From the IMG/VR virus record IMGVR_UViG_3300032053_000675, positions 1 through 20,279 of that record: a stretch of 20,279 bases of DNA; one strand, given 5' to 3'. Under the pieces are notes generated by a model. That model was not told the origin of the DNA and made no database searches. It worked only from the letters and a program-made list of their open reading frames with translations. The position numbers and the translations under genes are program-made. Origin of the DNA: a virus. Each line of letters opens with the position of its first letter. Positions within the stretch are counted from its first letter, which is position 1. Positions 1 to 7,197 of the stretch are shown here, piece by piece.

Positions 1-1825
1 TTTGTGACGGAGTCGCCGACAACCTCTTGTCGTAACGATTCAAATATTGTTCTTTTACTTTTTTAGCAAGAACTTCGTCAACACGAGTTTCTAAAGCAGC
101 AAGTTGTAAAGCAGACATCGGTTCGCCCAAAAACGCATCAGAAGCAGAACGAATATCATCTACAACAGCCTTAACAATTCTTACTGTAGTTAAACGCCGA
201 TAATCAGATTCGGCACGAGCAGCAGTAGGAGCATCAGAAATAACATAACCCTTTGGTTTGCTATGGAACGTAACATATTTAGCTCCAGCAAGAATATCTA
301 ACTTACTAATAGAAATCCTAAATGGTAAACGAATACCATCTATTAATTTATTAGCAGGAGAACTATTGGCCGGTAATTTAGAATAGAAACCACCATAAGT
401 AGCCGCGCCAGTAGAAACATAAGCAGAAGTCCTGGACGAATTAGAAAGAGTAGGATAAGCAGCTACTACACTTATGTATTGACCGATATCAACTAAAGCA
501 TCATTATCATCAGTTAATTGAGTACCATCAACAAAACCATCATCAGTACCAATAAAACCACCACCAAATAAACCGTCGGTATTATTTACTGTAAAAGCCG
601 GTAAACCACCTCTTCCAGCAGTACCTAGACGACCCATCATGAACTTATTACCAAGTAATCCACTACCATTAGTAGAAATAACAGTATTACCAGTAGTTTC
701 ATTTAAAGCAGCAACTGGGATTTTACCAATCCAATTAGATACATCTTTTGGTCCATAAGAAGCTGGGGGTAATACACCAATAACGCCCGTAACATCAATA
801 ACATTAGACGATTGGGTATAGCAGAAATCAGCTAGTTGATGGGCAAAATTAACTTCGTGGAAAGAACTACCAGTTAAAGGAGTCCCAGACGGACTAACAG
901 TTGCAGTACCACTACCGGCGGTAGAAAATATCTGAGCGCCACCATCGGCAGTAAACGTAGCATCTACATCAGCTTTAGGATCACTCGGAATCCACCAATG
1001 AAAACAAAATTCACCTTCGTACTCTTCGACATATACTTTCCCTAAAATATCTCCAGTAGTACCAAGAGTAGGATAAGCATTAGAAAGTGGTTGAGCAGCT
1101 TCAGAATCTGCAGCTATCATGTCCATACAGTTAGCGTCATCTAAAAATACATTCATAGGAATTACTACATCAAAAGCTTGATCTTCAAGTAGCTTATAAG
1201 CCTTATACAAAGCCTCATAGGTTTCCATCCGAGATAAAGTAAGACCATCAGTACCTGCGGTATATTCCGCTCCAGTATCTCCCCCCTGACCATCAGCAGC
1301 AGCTAAAGTAATTGGAGTAGGGAGAGTACCAATGTCTGTCCATGTCCCAGTACCAGCTTTTGCTCCAGTAACTTGTACTTCTCCAAGATCCACAGCAGAT
1401 AATGGATAAGATGGACTATTATCATAAACTAACGTATCGTCCGAAACACGCCATACCCGTAAACGACCAGTTGAATGTTCCCAAAATAACGTATAATCAG
1501 TACCAGTACTATCATCTCCCGCTATAGTTTCAATAAGAATACCACCACCGACATCATCTAACTTAGCAGCAGTAGCTCCTATACGAAATAAACGAAGATT
1601 TGTGGCTCCGCCACCATTGGCTTCGTACATACCACGAATTAAAGTACCGGAAGTTCCAAAAGTTTTTTTGGCTTCACTTAATCGCCGAACAGGATAAAAT
1701 GTTTCGGATACACCTTGGCCCGCAGTACCAATTACTAGTACTTTTGGATCATTAGAAGTCTCACTAATAACAAGATTCTGATCCAAACGACTTTCAAAGG
1801 TTGCAGGTAAATTATTATAAGCCAT
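1..1825 (-). CDS. Phage tail sheath protein (partial; 3' end outside window)
   Basis: This would be the contractile sheath subunit that polymerises around the tail tube and shortens during DNA injection. The open frame runs from ATG at 1825 to the window edge, giving at least 608 residues with no stop. Seen: an N-terminal VLVIGTAGQG segment typical of sheath N-termini, a middle region with LEDQAFDVVIPMNVF, and a C-terminal part with LTTVRIVKAVVDDIR followed by FLGEPMSALQLAALETRV. That last region resembles the conserved C-terminal sheath domain, in which an RIV...V...IR helix precedes a helix ending near the C-terminus. A strong AAGGAGG site lies at 1833-1839, seven bases before the ATG. It follows the putative tail-completion gene by 17 bases. 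The protein is longer than many sheaths, probably because of surface insertions in the middle. The family assignment is from pattern recognition, and the very C-terminus is not visible. Confidence 0.85.
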   Translation of the reverse strand, partial: MAYNNLPATFESRLDQNLVISETSNDPKVLVIGTAGQGVSETFYPVRRLSEAKKTFGTSGTLIRGMYEANGGGATNLRLFRIGATAAKLDDVGGGILIETIAGDDSTGTDYTLFWEHSTGRLRVWRVSDDTLVYDNSPSYPLSAVDLGEVQVTGAKAGTGTWTDIGTLPTPITLAAADGQGGDTGAEYTAGTDGLTLSRMETYEALYKAYKLLEDQAFDVVIPMNVFLDDANCMDMIAADSEAAQPLSNAYPTLGTTGDILGKVYVEEYEGEFCFHWWIPSDPKADVDATFTADGGAQIFSTAGSGTATVSPSGTPLTGSSFHEVNFAHQLADFCYTQSSNVIDVTGVIGVLPPASYGPKDVSNWIGKIPVAALNETTGNTVISTNGSGLLGNKFMMGRLGTAGRGGLPAFTVNNTDGLFGGGFIGTDDGFVDGTQLTDDNDALVDIGQYISVVAAYPTLSNSSRTSAYVSTGAATYGGFYSKLPANSSPANKLIDGIRLPFRISISKLDILAGAKYVTFHSKPKGYVISDAPTAARAESDYRRLTTVRIVKAVVDDIRSASDAFLGEPMSALQLAALETRVDEVLAKKVKEQYLNRYDKRLSATPSQ

Positions 1826-1842
1826 AGGCTATCCTCCTTAAA

Positions 1843-2577
1843 TTAACACATTTTAACATTTAATTGTACTATCAATTCTTCTAAAGTCTTAACACTAACC
1901 TTTGTTAATTCTTCAGTCCTTACAAAAAAATTGACTACCTTTCCATAAATTTTATTATTATTATTTTCTATCTTTATATCTCTATCTCTACCAAAAAACA
2001 TAAAACGAGTTACTCCTTGCATTCCTAACCACCAGTCATACTGACCAAGAATACTTTCTAACCACACAGCTCTTGATTCAGCCTGCCATGACGATTTAGC
2101 ACAACAAATAAACTGTATTATATTGTCATACCAGTAACCTAGAATAACTCTTTTATAACCGGGATTTTCTTCGTCGTCTTCTTCTGAACGATAAGTCGGG
2201 CGCAGATTTTTGACCTTTCCTTCAAAAGGAGCACCTTGAGAAAAAGCCCCAGGTTCCCTTCTAGCAATACGAAAAACTATTTCTTCAACTTCTTGTAGCA
2301 TATCTGGAAAATCACTAGTAAATTTAACTCTTTTATTAGTAGTAATTTTTTCATTATTTTGAATTGTATCAATAAGTTGCTTAACTAAATCTGGAATTTC
2401 AAGAATAGATTTAGCGGCATATGGAGTTCTAGAAAGTTTACCATTATCTTTTGCTTGAGCAATTAAGTTTTGATATTGCTGAAGAGCCGCATTTGAAACA
2501 GATTGTTCTTTAGTTACAGTAATAAACGGTCTTTCTACTTGTAACTCTTCAGGATATTTTGCAAATTCATAACTCAT
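1843..2577 (-). CDS. Putative tail terminator/neck protein (244 aa)
   Basis: The family is not firmly recognised. The C-terminal half (about residues 140-244) alternates beta strands and helices: YWYDNIIQFICCAKSSWQA, a helix with WLESILGQYDWW, then GVTRFMFFGRDRD and FFVRTEELTKVSV. This resembles small tail-terminator or tail-completion folds, in which two strands, a helix and further strands build a ring subunit. The N-terminal half is helical and polar. The gene lies immediately before the sheath gene and directly after the putative head-closure gene. Its ATG touches the preceding TAA (TAAATG), so coupled translation is likely; the upstream AGGTT is a weak ribosome site. Position is the main argument: in many myoviruses the neck and tail-terminator genes sit between the capsid and sheath genes. 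A plain neck or joining protein is the alternative. Confidence 0.5.
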   Translation of the reverse strand: MSYEFAKYPEELQVERPFITVTKEQSVSNAALQQYQNLIAQAKDNGKLSRTPYAAKSILEIPDLVKQLIDTIQNNEKITTNKRVKFTSDFPDMLQEVEEIVFRIARREPGAFSQGAPFEGKVKNLRPTYRSEEDDEENPGYKRVILGYWYDNIIQFICCAKSSWQAESRAVWLESILGQYDWWLGMQGVTRFMFFGRDRDIKIENNNNKIYGKVVNFFVRTEELTKVSVKTLEELIVQLNVKMC

Positions 2578-3159
2578 TTATAAACCTATATTTAATGGCA
2601 AAGTTTTATCTTCATAACCAATTGCTTGCCAATACTCTAATCTTCCGTTATCCAATCTATAATCATATAAATAACCAAGTCTATATATAAACCTACGACG
2701 CAATGGAATAGACGGAGTTCCATTTTTGCCTAACTCTAATTCTATCAGTAGATCATCCTTTGTTAAATTATTGCTATAATCTAAATAAAATAGCCGCAAA
2801 GGAACATTTAGTTTTCCCGGTAAAACTAACTTATCAGCTAATGCCTGAGTAGTATCAGACCCTGGTTCCCACCTATAAAACCAAACATAATCTTCGTCCC
2901 AAATATAACCAACTCCATGACAATACGGACAAAATCCATCTTTATCAGGAGAGTTCCAAGCAGAACTTGTACAAGCACATTTAATAGGAATACTATTAGA
3001 ATCACGTCTTAAAACACGAATGAGACCTTTTTGTTTTTTAGATATCTCAGAAAATGTACCATTAAAAGTATTAAGTAATTCGTCTCTCATACTTATTTCA
3101 GTACGACCAGAATTATATAAGGTCTGTTGAACAGAAGAATTATTATAAAAACGTCCCAT
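2578..3159 (-). CDS. Putative head-closure/neck protein with zinc-knuckle-like motif (193 aa)
   Basis: Seen: four cysteines arranged C61-x-C63 ... C77-PY-C80 followed by HGVGY (residues 61-85), a zinc-knuckle-like arrangement. A mostly beta, aromatic-rich C-terminal half follows, with WFYRWEPGS, LFYLDYSN and RRRFIYRLGYLYDYR. C..CxGxG motifs of this kind occur, from memory, in head-completion and joining proteins of several tailed phages. The gene lies in the neck region between a putative adaptor and the putative tail terminator, which fits a stopper role closing the portal channel after packaging. Its ATG lies three bases beyond the end of the preceding frame. No good ribosome site precedes it, only a G-rich stretch (GGGGCTGG), so coupling to the upstream gene is plausible. 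The function is inferred from motif and position only. Confidence 0.5.
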   Translation of the reverse strand: MGRFYNNSSVQQTLYNSGRTEISMRDELLNTFNGTFSEISKKQKGLIRVLRRDSNSIPIKCACTSSAWNSPDKDGFCPYCHGVGYIWDEDYVWFYRWEPGSDTTQALADKLVLPGKLNVPLRLFYLDYSNNLTKDDLLIELELGKNGTPSIPLRRRFIYRLGYLYDYRLDNGRLEYWQAIGYEDKTLPLNIGL

Positions 3160-3162
3160 TTA

Positions 3163-4149
3163 TTACCAGCCCCGTCCCCACCTACTTGAACTGAAATCAT
3201 TTCTCCATCTACGAGAGTCTGGAGTATTATTCTTTTCATTTGCGGCTGGGATGCGGCGGCTAATATTTCCGGTAGCAGTAGTTCTCCATAATCTTCCAAT
3301 TTGTGGTCTATCGGGATCTAGTTCTCCCTTAACTACCATAGCAGGGGGTCTTGTGGCGAAACCACCAGTTCTTAACTGAGCTTCCCATTTACCCAAACAA
3401 GCCGCAATACGATCTAATAAATCATTAAGAGCATTAAGATTATAGCTAACAGAAAAATCACCTAGACTTTTCTGACCGACTAAATTACCAGCCTTTGCAT
3501 TAGATGCTAATATAGCAGCTGCTTTGCAAGTAGTCCATTCCCTGCGAGCGTGTATAAAGAAATTATTATTCATATTTCCCGCAAAAGATAAAATACCTGC
3601 CTCTAAACTAGCTTCTAAAATAGCTCTATAAATTACTGAATCTGATATGTTTGGAAATGCCCCGCCAGCCTCTAAAACTACTTTATCTGAACTTGTATAA
3701 CAGGGGGTTATTTCTGTTAAAAAAGAAAACTCATAGCCATTTTCTAAAGAAGCGCCATCTGTAGCTAATATCCCAGAAGATAATGTAATAGTAACTTCGT
3801 TATTATAGTGTAATTGTCCTAAACTTAACGAACTTAATGAACCAGCATCAACAACATCAAAACTAAAAAGACCAGATAATAATTGACCATTTAATGTAGC
3901 ATACCATAAATCACTCCAAGTTCCCTTAGTAGCATCAGAAGCTATATCATAATTATAATAGTAAATTCCACCAGCCCAATTAGTAGCACTTCCTGAAGTA
4001 ATGGCATTATCTAAATCAGTCGTTTCTACAGAAGGTTCAAATATATAAACAGTTACTCCACTAGCTTGAATGGGGATAGTTTGATCGTCATATATCTGGG
4101 CACGTAGAGATATCGTTTGACCCAATCCTTGAGATCTATTAATCCCCAT
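3163..4149 (-). CDS. Putative neck/head-completion adaptor, two-domain (328 aa)
   Basis: No specific family is recognised. The N-terminal part (about residues 1-105) looks like a beta-sandwich: GLGQTISLRAQIYDD, then GVTVYIFEPS, then GIYYYNYDIASD, a strand pattern seen in Ig-like phage domains. The central part (about 165-260) is helical, with SDSVIYRAILEASLEAG, RREWTTCKAAAILASNAKAG and LGDFSVSYNLNALNDLLDRI. Helical bundles of this size are typical of portal-binding head-tail adaptors. The C-terminal 35 residues are rich in Arg, Asn, Ser and Trp and probably disordered. An AAGGAGA site precedes the ATG. The gene directly precedes the putative head-closure gene, supporting a neck assignment. 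A decoration or baseplate-associated role cannot be excluded. Confidence 0.45.
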   Translation of the reverse strand: MGINRSQGLGQTISLRAQIYDDQTIPIQASGVTVYIFEPSVETTDLDNAITSGSATNWAGGIYYYNYDIASDATKGTWSDLWYATLNGQLLSGLFSFDVVDAGSLSSLSLGQLHYNNEVTITLSSGILATDGASLENGYEFSFLTEITPCYTSSDKVVLEAGGAFPNISDSVIYRAILEASLEAGILSFAGNMNNNFFIHARREWTTCKAAAILASNAKAGNLVGQKSLGDFSVSYNLNALNDLLDRIAACLGKWEAQLRTGGFATRPPAMVVKGELDPDRPQIGRLWRTTATGNISRRIPAANEKNNTPDSRRWRNDFSSSRWGRGW

Positions 4150-4160
4150 TAAAATCTCCT

Positions 4161-4547
4161 TTATAAAGTATCTGTTTTATATTTTGCGTCAGTTCCAAAA
4201 CCAAAGGCAACATTGCCACCCGAAAAATTCCAAGTAACAGTTCTATAGTCTCCCGAATCTGCTGAATAGCTATCAAAGTCACCACTTAATATAACACTAG
4301 CGATAGTTCTTGAATTTGTTCCATCGATATTTAACAAGGTGCGTTTCATCTTTTTTAAAGCACCAGTAATTCCCCAAGCATTATCGTGTAAAGTCGTAGA
4401 CATATTCCTTTTCATTACACTTAAAAATTCAATTCCGAATTCATCTACTCCTATTACTGTGCCAGCCGCATTTAAATAAGTTCTAGTAGCTGTACCATTC
4501 CCAATAGGTTGAGGAAGATAATTACTTTCTGTTACATATATGCTCAT
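4161..4547 (-). CDS. Hypothetical small virion-region protein (128 aa)
   Basis: The family is not recognised. The protein is Gly-, Thr- and Ser-rich with likely beta structure: GNGTATRTYLNAAGTVIG near the N-terminus, then SRTIASVILSGDFDSY and TVTWNFSGGNVAFGFG in the C-terminal half. A basic helical stretch, WGITGALKKMKRTLL, lies near the middle. There is no signal peptide or membrane segment. A GGAGG site lies upstream of the ATG at 4547. The only sizeable intergenic gap in the neck region (4548-4643) is directly upstream, and the putative neck adaptor gene follows after 11 bases. Its position suggests a structural or assembly role. Confidence 0.6.
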   Translation of the reverse strand: MSIYVTESNYLPQPIGNGTATRTYLNAAGTVIGVDEFGIEFLSVMKRNMSTTLHDNAWGITGALKKMKRTLLNIDGTNSRTIASVILSGDFDSYSADSGDYRTVTWNFSGGNVAFGFGTDAKYKTDTL

Positions 4548-4643
4548 TTAAGGCCTCCATATAGATTTGATTATTACACACATACCTACTTTAAAGGTAA
4601 CACGGAAAAGAAGTTTTACAAGTTTTAAATTATTACAATTTTA
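4548..4643. other. Intergenic gap (96 bp) with no clear promoter or terminator
   Basis: This is the longest gap between genes apart from the capsid-gene terminator region. It is AT-rich. On the minus strand it holds the GGAGG ribosome site of the 128-residue gene and a short palindrome, CTTTAAAG. I could not find a convincing -35/-10 pair or a GC-rich hairpin with a T-run. A start-to-stop frame of 11 codons overlaps the ribosome site but has no support as a gene. Confidence 0.5.
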
Positions 4644-5006
4644 TTAAACAGTTATGCAAAACTGAATGCGGAATAATTCGGCGGGAGAAATAGAAATACT
4701 TTCTAATTCCGAGGGTTTAAGTAACTCGAACTCAACCTCTACCTCTTGAACAAAAAGTTTACTTAATTCATTATAATAAGCTTCAATATTTTCTGGAGAA
4801 ACTTCTAACATATCACTCTTATCTTCTTTTGCTTTTCCAAATCGACGTATTAAATTATTCCTAACCTTTTCAAAATCATTAAATGGAGAGGCTATAACAT
4901 TTAAAATTCTAAGAATCTTAAACGAAGTTACAAAAGGAAGTTCTTTATTCGAAATCTTCTTAAGCACTTCAACCGACTCGTAAATTTGTTTTAGATTTAA
5001 TTTCAT
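4644..5006 (-). CDS. Small phage protein resembling the DUF1617 type (120 aa)
   Basis: The layout is typical of a widespread small phage protein. It has an N-terminal MKLNLKQIYESVEVLKKI helix, then LPFVTSFKILRILNVI, then EKVRNNLIRRFGK, a linker, PENIEAYYNELSKLFVQEV, and a C-terminal LSPAELF-like ending (SISPAELFRIQF). From memory this resembles small late-region phage proteins such as DUF1617, whose role is unknown; the family name should be treated as tentative. The protein is all-helical and acidic in the middle, with no membrane segment. The AGGAG ribosome site overlaps the region just past the TAG of the preceding Ig-like gene. It may be a minor structural or assembly factor. Confidence 0.65.
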   Translation of the reverse strand: MKLNLKQIYESVEVLKKISNKELPFVTSFKILRILNVIASPFNDFEKVRNNLIRRFGKAKEDKSDMLEVSPENIEAYYNELSKLFVQEVEVEFELLKPSELESISISPAELFRIQFCITV

Positions 5007-5014
5007 TATTTCTC

Positions 5015-6052
5015 CTATATTTGTATAGTTAATGTTTGACCACTAACAGTTAAAAGTTTTGATAATTCACCATTTCTGTTTCCAGCTACCTGAGTATCCG
5101 CGAGAGGATGATCTGTCAAAGAGGTTACAGTCACCGTAACATTATCGTCTGTTACAGTAGACGCATCAAGAACTTTACTAAAATTAACTGTAATTAGGTT
5201 TAAATCTCTATTTACTTGCACATCTTCATCTGAAGGATCTGTAGTTAAAACTGTAATGGGAGTAATTGAAGAGGCTCCTAATTGATTTAAAGAAGACAAT
5301 ACAGATGTGGATGTAGTTGAAGACAAAGCCTGAATCGAACCACTCCCTGTATCAAATTCAAAATATATTTGGCCAGAATATAAAGTGGGTACACTAAGCG
5401 AAGCAGAATATGCGTCATCTATATTAAAAGTTCCACCTAAAAATTTTGCATATACATTATCGGTGAGCAGAATCTCTTCACGCCTGGACGATTGGAATGG
5501 GCCGTGAAGATTAAAAACATCCCCATCTACCCACCATATAAATTCAGCAACTCCACCAACACCAGATGTGGTTATTCGCATATTTATATTTTCAGCGCCA
5601 CCAGTCCAACTTCCCGTAAATTCAAATTCTCCATTCCCGACATTACCAGCATCAGCAGTAGTATCTCCGACAGATAAACTATATGCCTGATATAAATTAG
5701 CAGCATAATTTGTAGATGCTTTTAATGGGGTATCGGGCTGAAATAACATGCTCGTCTTATTAGCTGATTGAGTAAAAGTAAAATCTCCTGGGACTATGCC
5801 CTTCATTCCAGCGGAGGTTAAAAAATCATAAGACTGTCCTAATTCAACCGCCTCAATCGGAGAAGGGATGCTGGCAGAAGAATTGGGGCCAATTACCACA
5901 TCTGTATCTGGACCCTCAAGAAAAAAAGCATGCTCAACTGATTCTTCGTCCATCAATCTATCGAAATTAATAGTAATAGGACTTAATAGAGGAACTCCCT
6001 GCTGTTCATTAGCCGGACTGTAATTTTCAATAATATCTATTAAAGCGCCCAA
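5015..6052 (-). CDS. Ig-like (SbsA/Big_5-type) domain virion protein (345 aa)
   Basis: Probably a capsid-surface or accessory virion protein. Seen: two copies of the SbsA-type Ig-like signature. The first has YSPANEQQGVPLLSPITINF followed by DRLMDEESV (residues 11-39) and the closing FQPDTPLKASTNYAANLY (105-121). The second has TDPSDEDVQVNRDLNLITVN followed by FSKVLDASTV (271-300). In this family, P...gv..n..I.v.F...md..S is the start of the domain and L.p.T.Y.v a late strand. A beta-rich middle region (about 140-245, with FIWWVDGDVF) separates the copies. The second domain stops at TLTIQI, without the usual late strand. The start is TTG at 6052, chosen because AAGGGAG lies six bases upstream and no in-frame ATG is near. 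Such domains are commonly displayed on phage surfaces and may bind carbohydrates or cells; that role is inference. Confidence 0.75.
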   Translation of the reverse strand: MGALIDIIENYSPANEQQGVPLLSPITINFDRLMDEESVEHAFFLEGPDTDVVIGPNSSASIPSPIEAVELGQSYDFLTSAGMKGIVPGDFTFTQSANKTSMLFQPDTPLKASTNYAANLYQAYSLSVGDTTADAGNVGNGEFEFTGSWTGGAENINMRITTSGVGGVAEFIWWVDGDVFNLHGPFQSSRREEILLTDNVYAKFLGGTFNIDDAYSASLSVPTLYSGQIYFEFDTGSGSIQALSSTTSTSVLSSLNQLGASSITPITVLTTDPSDEDVQVNRDLNLITVNFSKVLDASTVTDDNVTVTVTSLTDHPLADTQVAGNRNGELSKLLTVSGQTLTIQI

Positions 6053-6058
6053 AATATT

Positions 6059-6065
6059 CTCCCTT
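6059..6065 (-). promoter_or_regulatory. Ribosome binding site deciding a TTG start
   Basis: AAGGGAG on the minus strand, six bases before TTG at 6050-6052, supports TTG initiation of the Ig-like domain gene. Confidence 0.75.
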
Positions 6066-6073
6066 ATAAATAA

Positions 6074-6463
6074 TTAATGTTTATAATAATTTTTCCCAAA
6101 GATTTTTCTTTTAAACCAATATTTTAGATTACTAATAAAGGCCAATTTTTTACGACGTTTTACAAAATCATAAATTTTATCTGGATCTATTACCCCGATG
6201 ACAATTTTTTCTACATCAACTACCTCTTTTTCATCATTATAGGTAACTTCAAGATAATACGCTTCAATAACTCCTCTATCAGGATATAATTCATTTTTTA
6301 TTTCTTTTAATAAATTGTCTTTATAAGATGTTTTATAACACCCATTCTTTCTAATATAATCATCTGCCTCAAGCTCAAGCTCTGAATCAGATTCAGATTT
6401 TAATAAAGTTTCTGCACAAAATTCATCATAATAAACAATACAAATATTACTTTTTTTCTTCAT
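6074..6463 (-). CDS. Hypothetical protein (129 aa)
   Basis: The family is not recognised. The N-terminus is MKKKSNICIVYYDEFCAETL. An acidic stretch follows (SDSELELEADD), then VIEAYYLEVTYNDEKEVVDV and EKIVIGVIDPDKIYDF, suggesting an alpha/beta fold. The C-terminus is strongly basic (KRRKKLAF, FKRKIFGKNYYKH). The frame is open 18 codons further upstream to an ATG at 6517. I chose ATG 6463 because GAGGAT lies seven bases before it and it begins one base after the TAA of the preceding gene. The upstream ATG would overlap that gene by 53 bases, with only a purine run touching the ATG. The position downstream of the capsid gene suggests a late-expressed accessory protein. Confidence 0.6.
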   Translation of the reverse strand: MKKKSNICIVYYDEFCAETLLKSESDSELELEADDYIRKNGCYKTSYKDNLLKEIKNELYPDRGVIEAYYLEVTYNDEKEVVDVEKIVIGVIDPDKIYDFVKRRKKLAFISNLKYWFKRKIFGKNYYKH

Positions 6464-6464
6464 T

Positions 6465-7112
6465 TTATAAATCCTCAATATTTTCTGTGATAGTAAGTTC
6501 AATCTCTTCAGCTTCATCTTCCGAAATATCTCCTACAAGTTCTTCACCAACCCTATATTTTTTAGGCATTTGAAAATCAGTTTCTTGTTTTACTGCTTCT
6601 TGAACTTGATCTTCAAATTCCCTTTTAGCTTCAATAATTTTATTTAATATACTTTTTCGTTTTTTACCTCGTTTTTCAGAAGCATATAAGAAATCTAATT
6701 CAGTAAGATTAGTAATTAATTTTAAATCTTTATATATAGAAAAGAGTTTTTGACCTAATAGTGTCACTAACTCTTTTTGTCTTTCGTTTGTAATTTTATC
6801 TGCCGGTTTTTTAACTAGAAGAATAGGTGCTGCAGGAACTACTACAGGAGTAGTATCATGTCTAACTAATCCATTAGCAACACTATCTCTGACAATTGGT
6901 ACATTAATAGGAGATATCGGAATGTCACTTTCAACCTGTTTAGTCATAATGGCATATCTTAATGCTCTTAAATCTTCGTCGCTCAAAGTTTCTAAATCGA
7001 CAAGTACTGGACCTGGGGCTTCATTAGTTAAATAAATCTTAGCCTTGGGTAAAAAGAACATACAAAATTTACTATTAGCATCTACAAGTTTAATATTTGC
7101 GTTTGTTGCCAT
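6465..7112 (-). CDS. Hypothetical protein downstream of the capsid gene (215 aa)
   Basis: The family is not recognised. The N-terminal part (about 1-50) looks beta-rich, with NIKLVDANSKFCMFFLPKAK and IYLTNEAPGPVLVDLETL. A short helix DEDLRALRYAIM follows, then a Pro/Val-rich linker (about 63-103) containing VVVPAAPILL. A long charged helical region (about 105-180) has ERQKELVTLLGQKLFSIYKD and RKSILNKIIEAKREFEDQVQ. The C-terminus is very acidic (DISEDEAEEIE). The helical part could form a coiled coil. An AGGAGAA ribosome site lies about five bases before the ATG. The gene is the first one after the intrinsic terminator that follows the capsid gene, so its expression depends on read-through. 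A structural or assembly accessory role is possible. Confidence 0.6.
   Translation of the reverse strand: MATNANIKLVDANSKFCMFFLPKAKIYLTNEAPGPVLVDLETLSDEDLRALRYAIMTKQVESDIPISPINVPIVRDSVANGLVRHDTTPVVVPAAPILLVKKPADKITNERQKELVTLLGQKLFSIYKDLKLITNLTELDFLYASEKRGKKRKSILNKIIEAKREFEDQVQEAVKQETDFQMPKKYRVGEELVGDISEDEAEEIELTITENIEDL
6471..6476 (-). promoter_or_regulatory. Ribosome binding site deciding the 6463 start
   Basis: GAGGAT on the minus strand, seven bases before ATG 6461-6463, favours the shorter 129-residue product over initiation at 6517. Confidence 0.6.
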
Positions 7113-7126
7113 TTATTTCTCCTATT

Positions 7127-7163
7127 AAAGAAAGAAAAACCCAGGGGTCTCTCGACCCCTGGG
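7127..7163 (-). terminator. Intrinsic (Rho-independent) terminator after the capsid gene
   Basis: On the minus strand there is a perfect 10-bp inverted repeat (CCCAGGGGTC / GACCCCTGGG at 7140-7163) with a 4-base loop, followed by TTTTTCTTTCTTT. It begins 35 bases past the major capsid stop codon and is the only strong GC-rich hairpin plus T-run I saw in the window. It should partly or fully end the capsid transcript, leaving downstream neck and tail genes to read-through or another promoter. Confidence 0.9.
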
Positions 7164-7197
7164 CTTATACTAGCACAATCTTATTGGCTAAGCAATA

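Noticed and set aside
3093-3299. 68-codon minus-strand open frame across the junction of the 193- and 328-residue genes
   Set aside because: It is out of frame with two better-supported genes and has no recognisable features.
4548-4643. Possible promoter or leader peptide in the 96-bp gap
   Set aside because: No convincing -35/-10 pair; the 11-codon frame has no other support.
5492-5677. Plus-strand open frame of 61 codons inside the Ig-like gene, and similar plus-strand frames near 7807, 9584, 10831, 15742 and 17914
   Set aside because: All lie opposite well-supported minus-strand genes, look like low-complexity antisense translations, and match no family I recognise.
6464-6517. Upstream ATG extending the 129-residue protein to 147 residues
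   Set aside because: It overlaps the preceding gene by 53 bases, with only a purine run touching the ATG; ATG 6463 has a properly spaced GAGGAT site.
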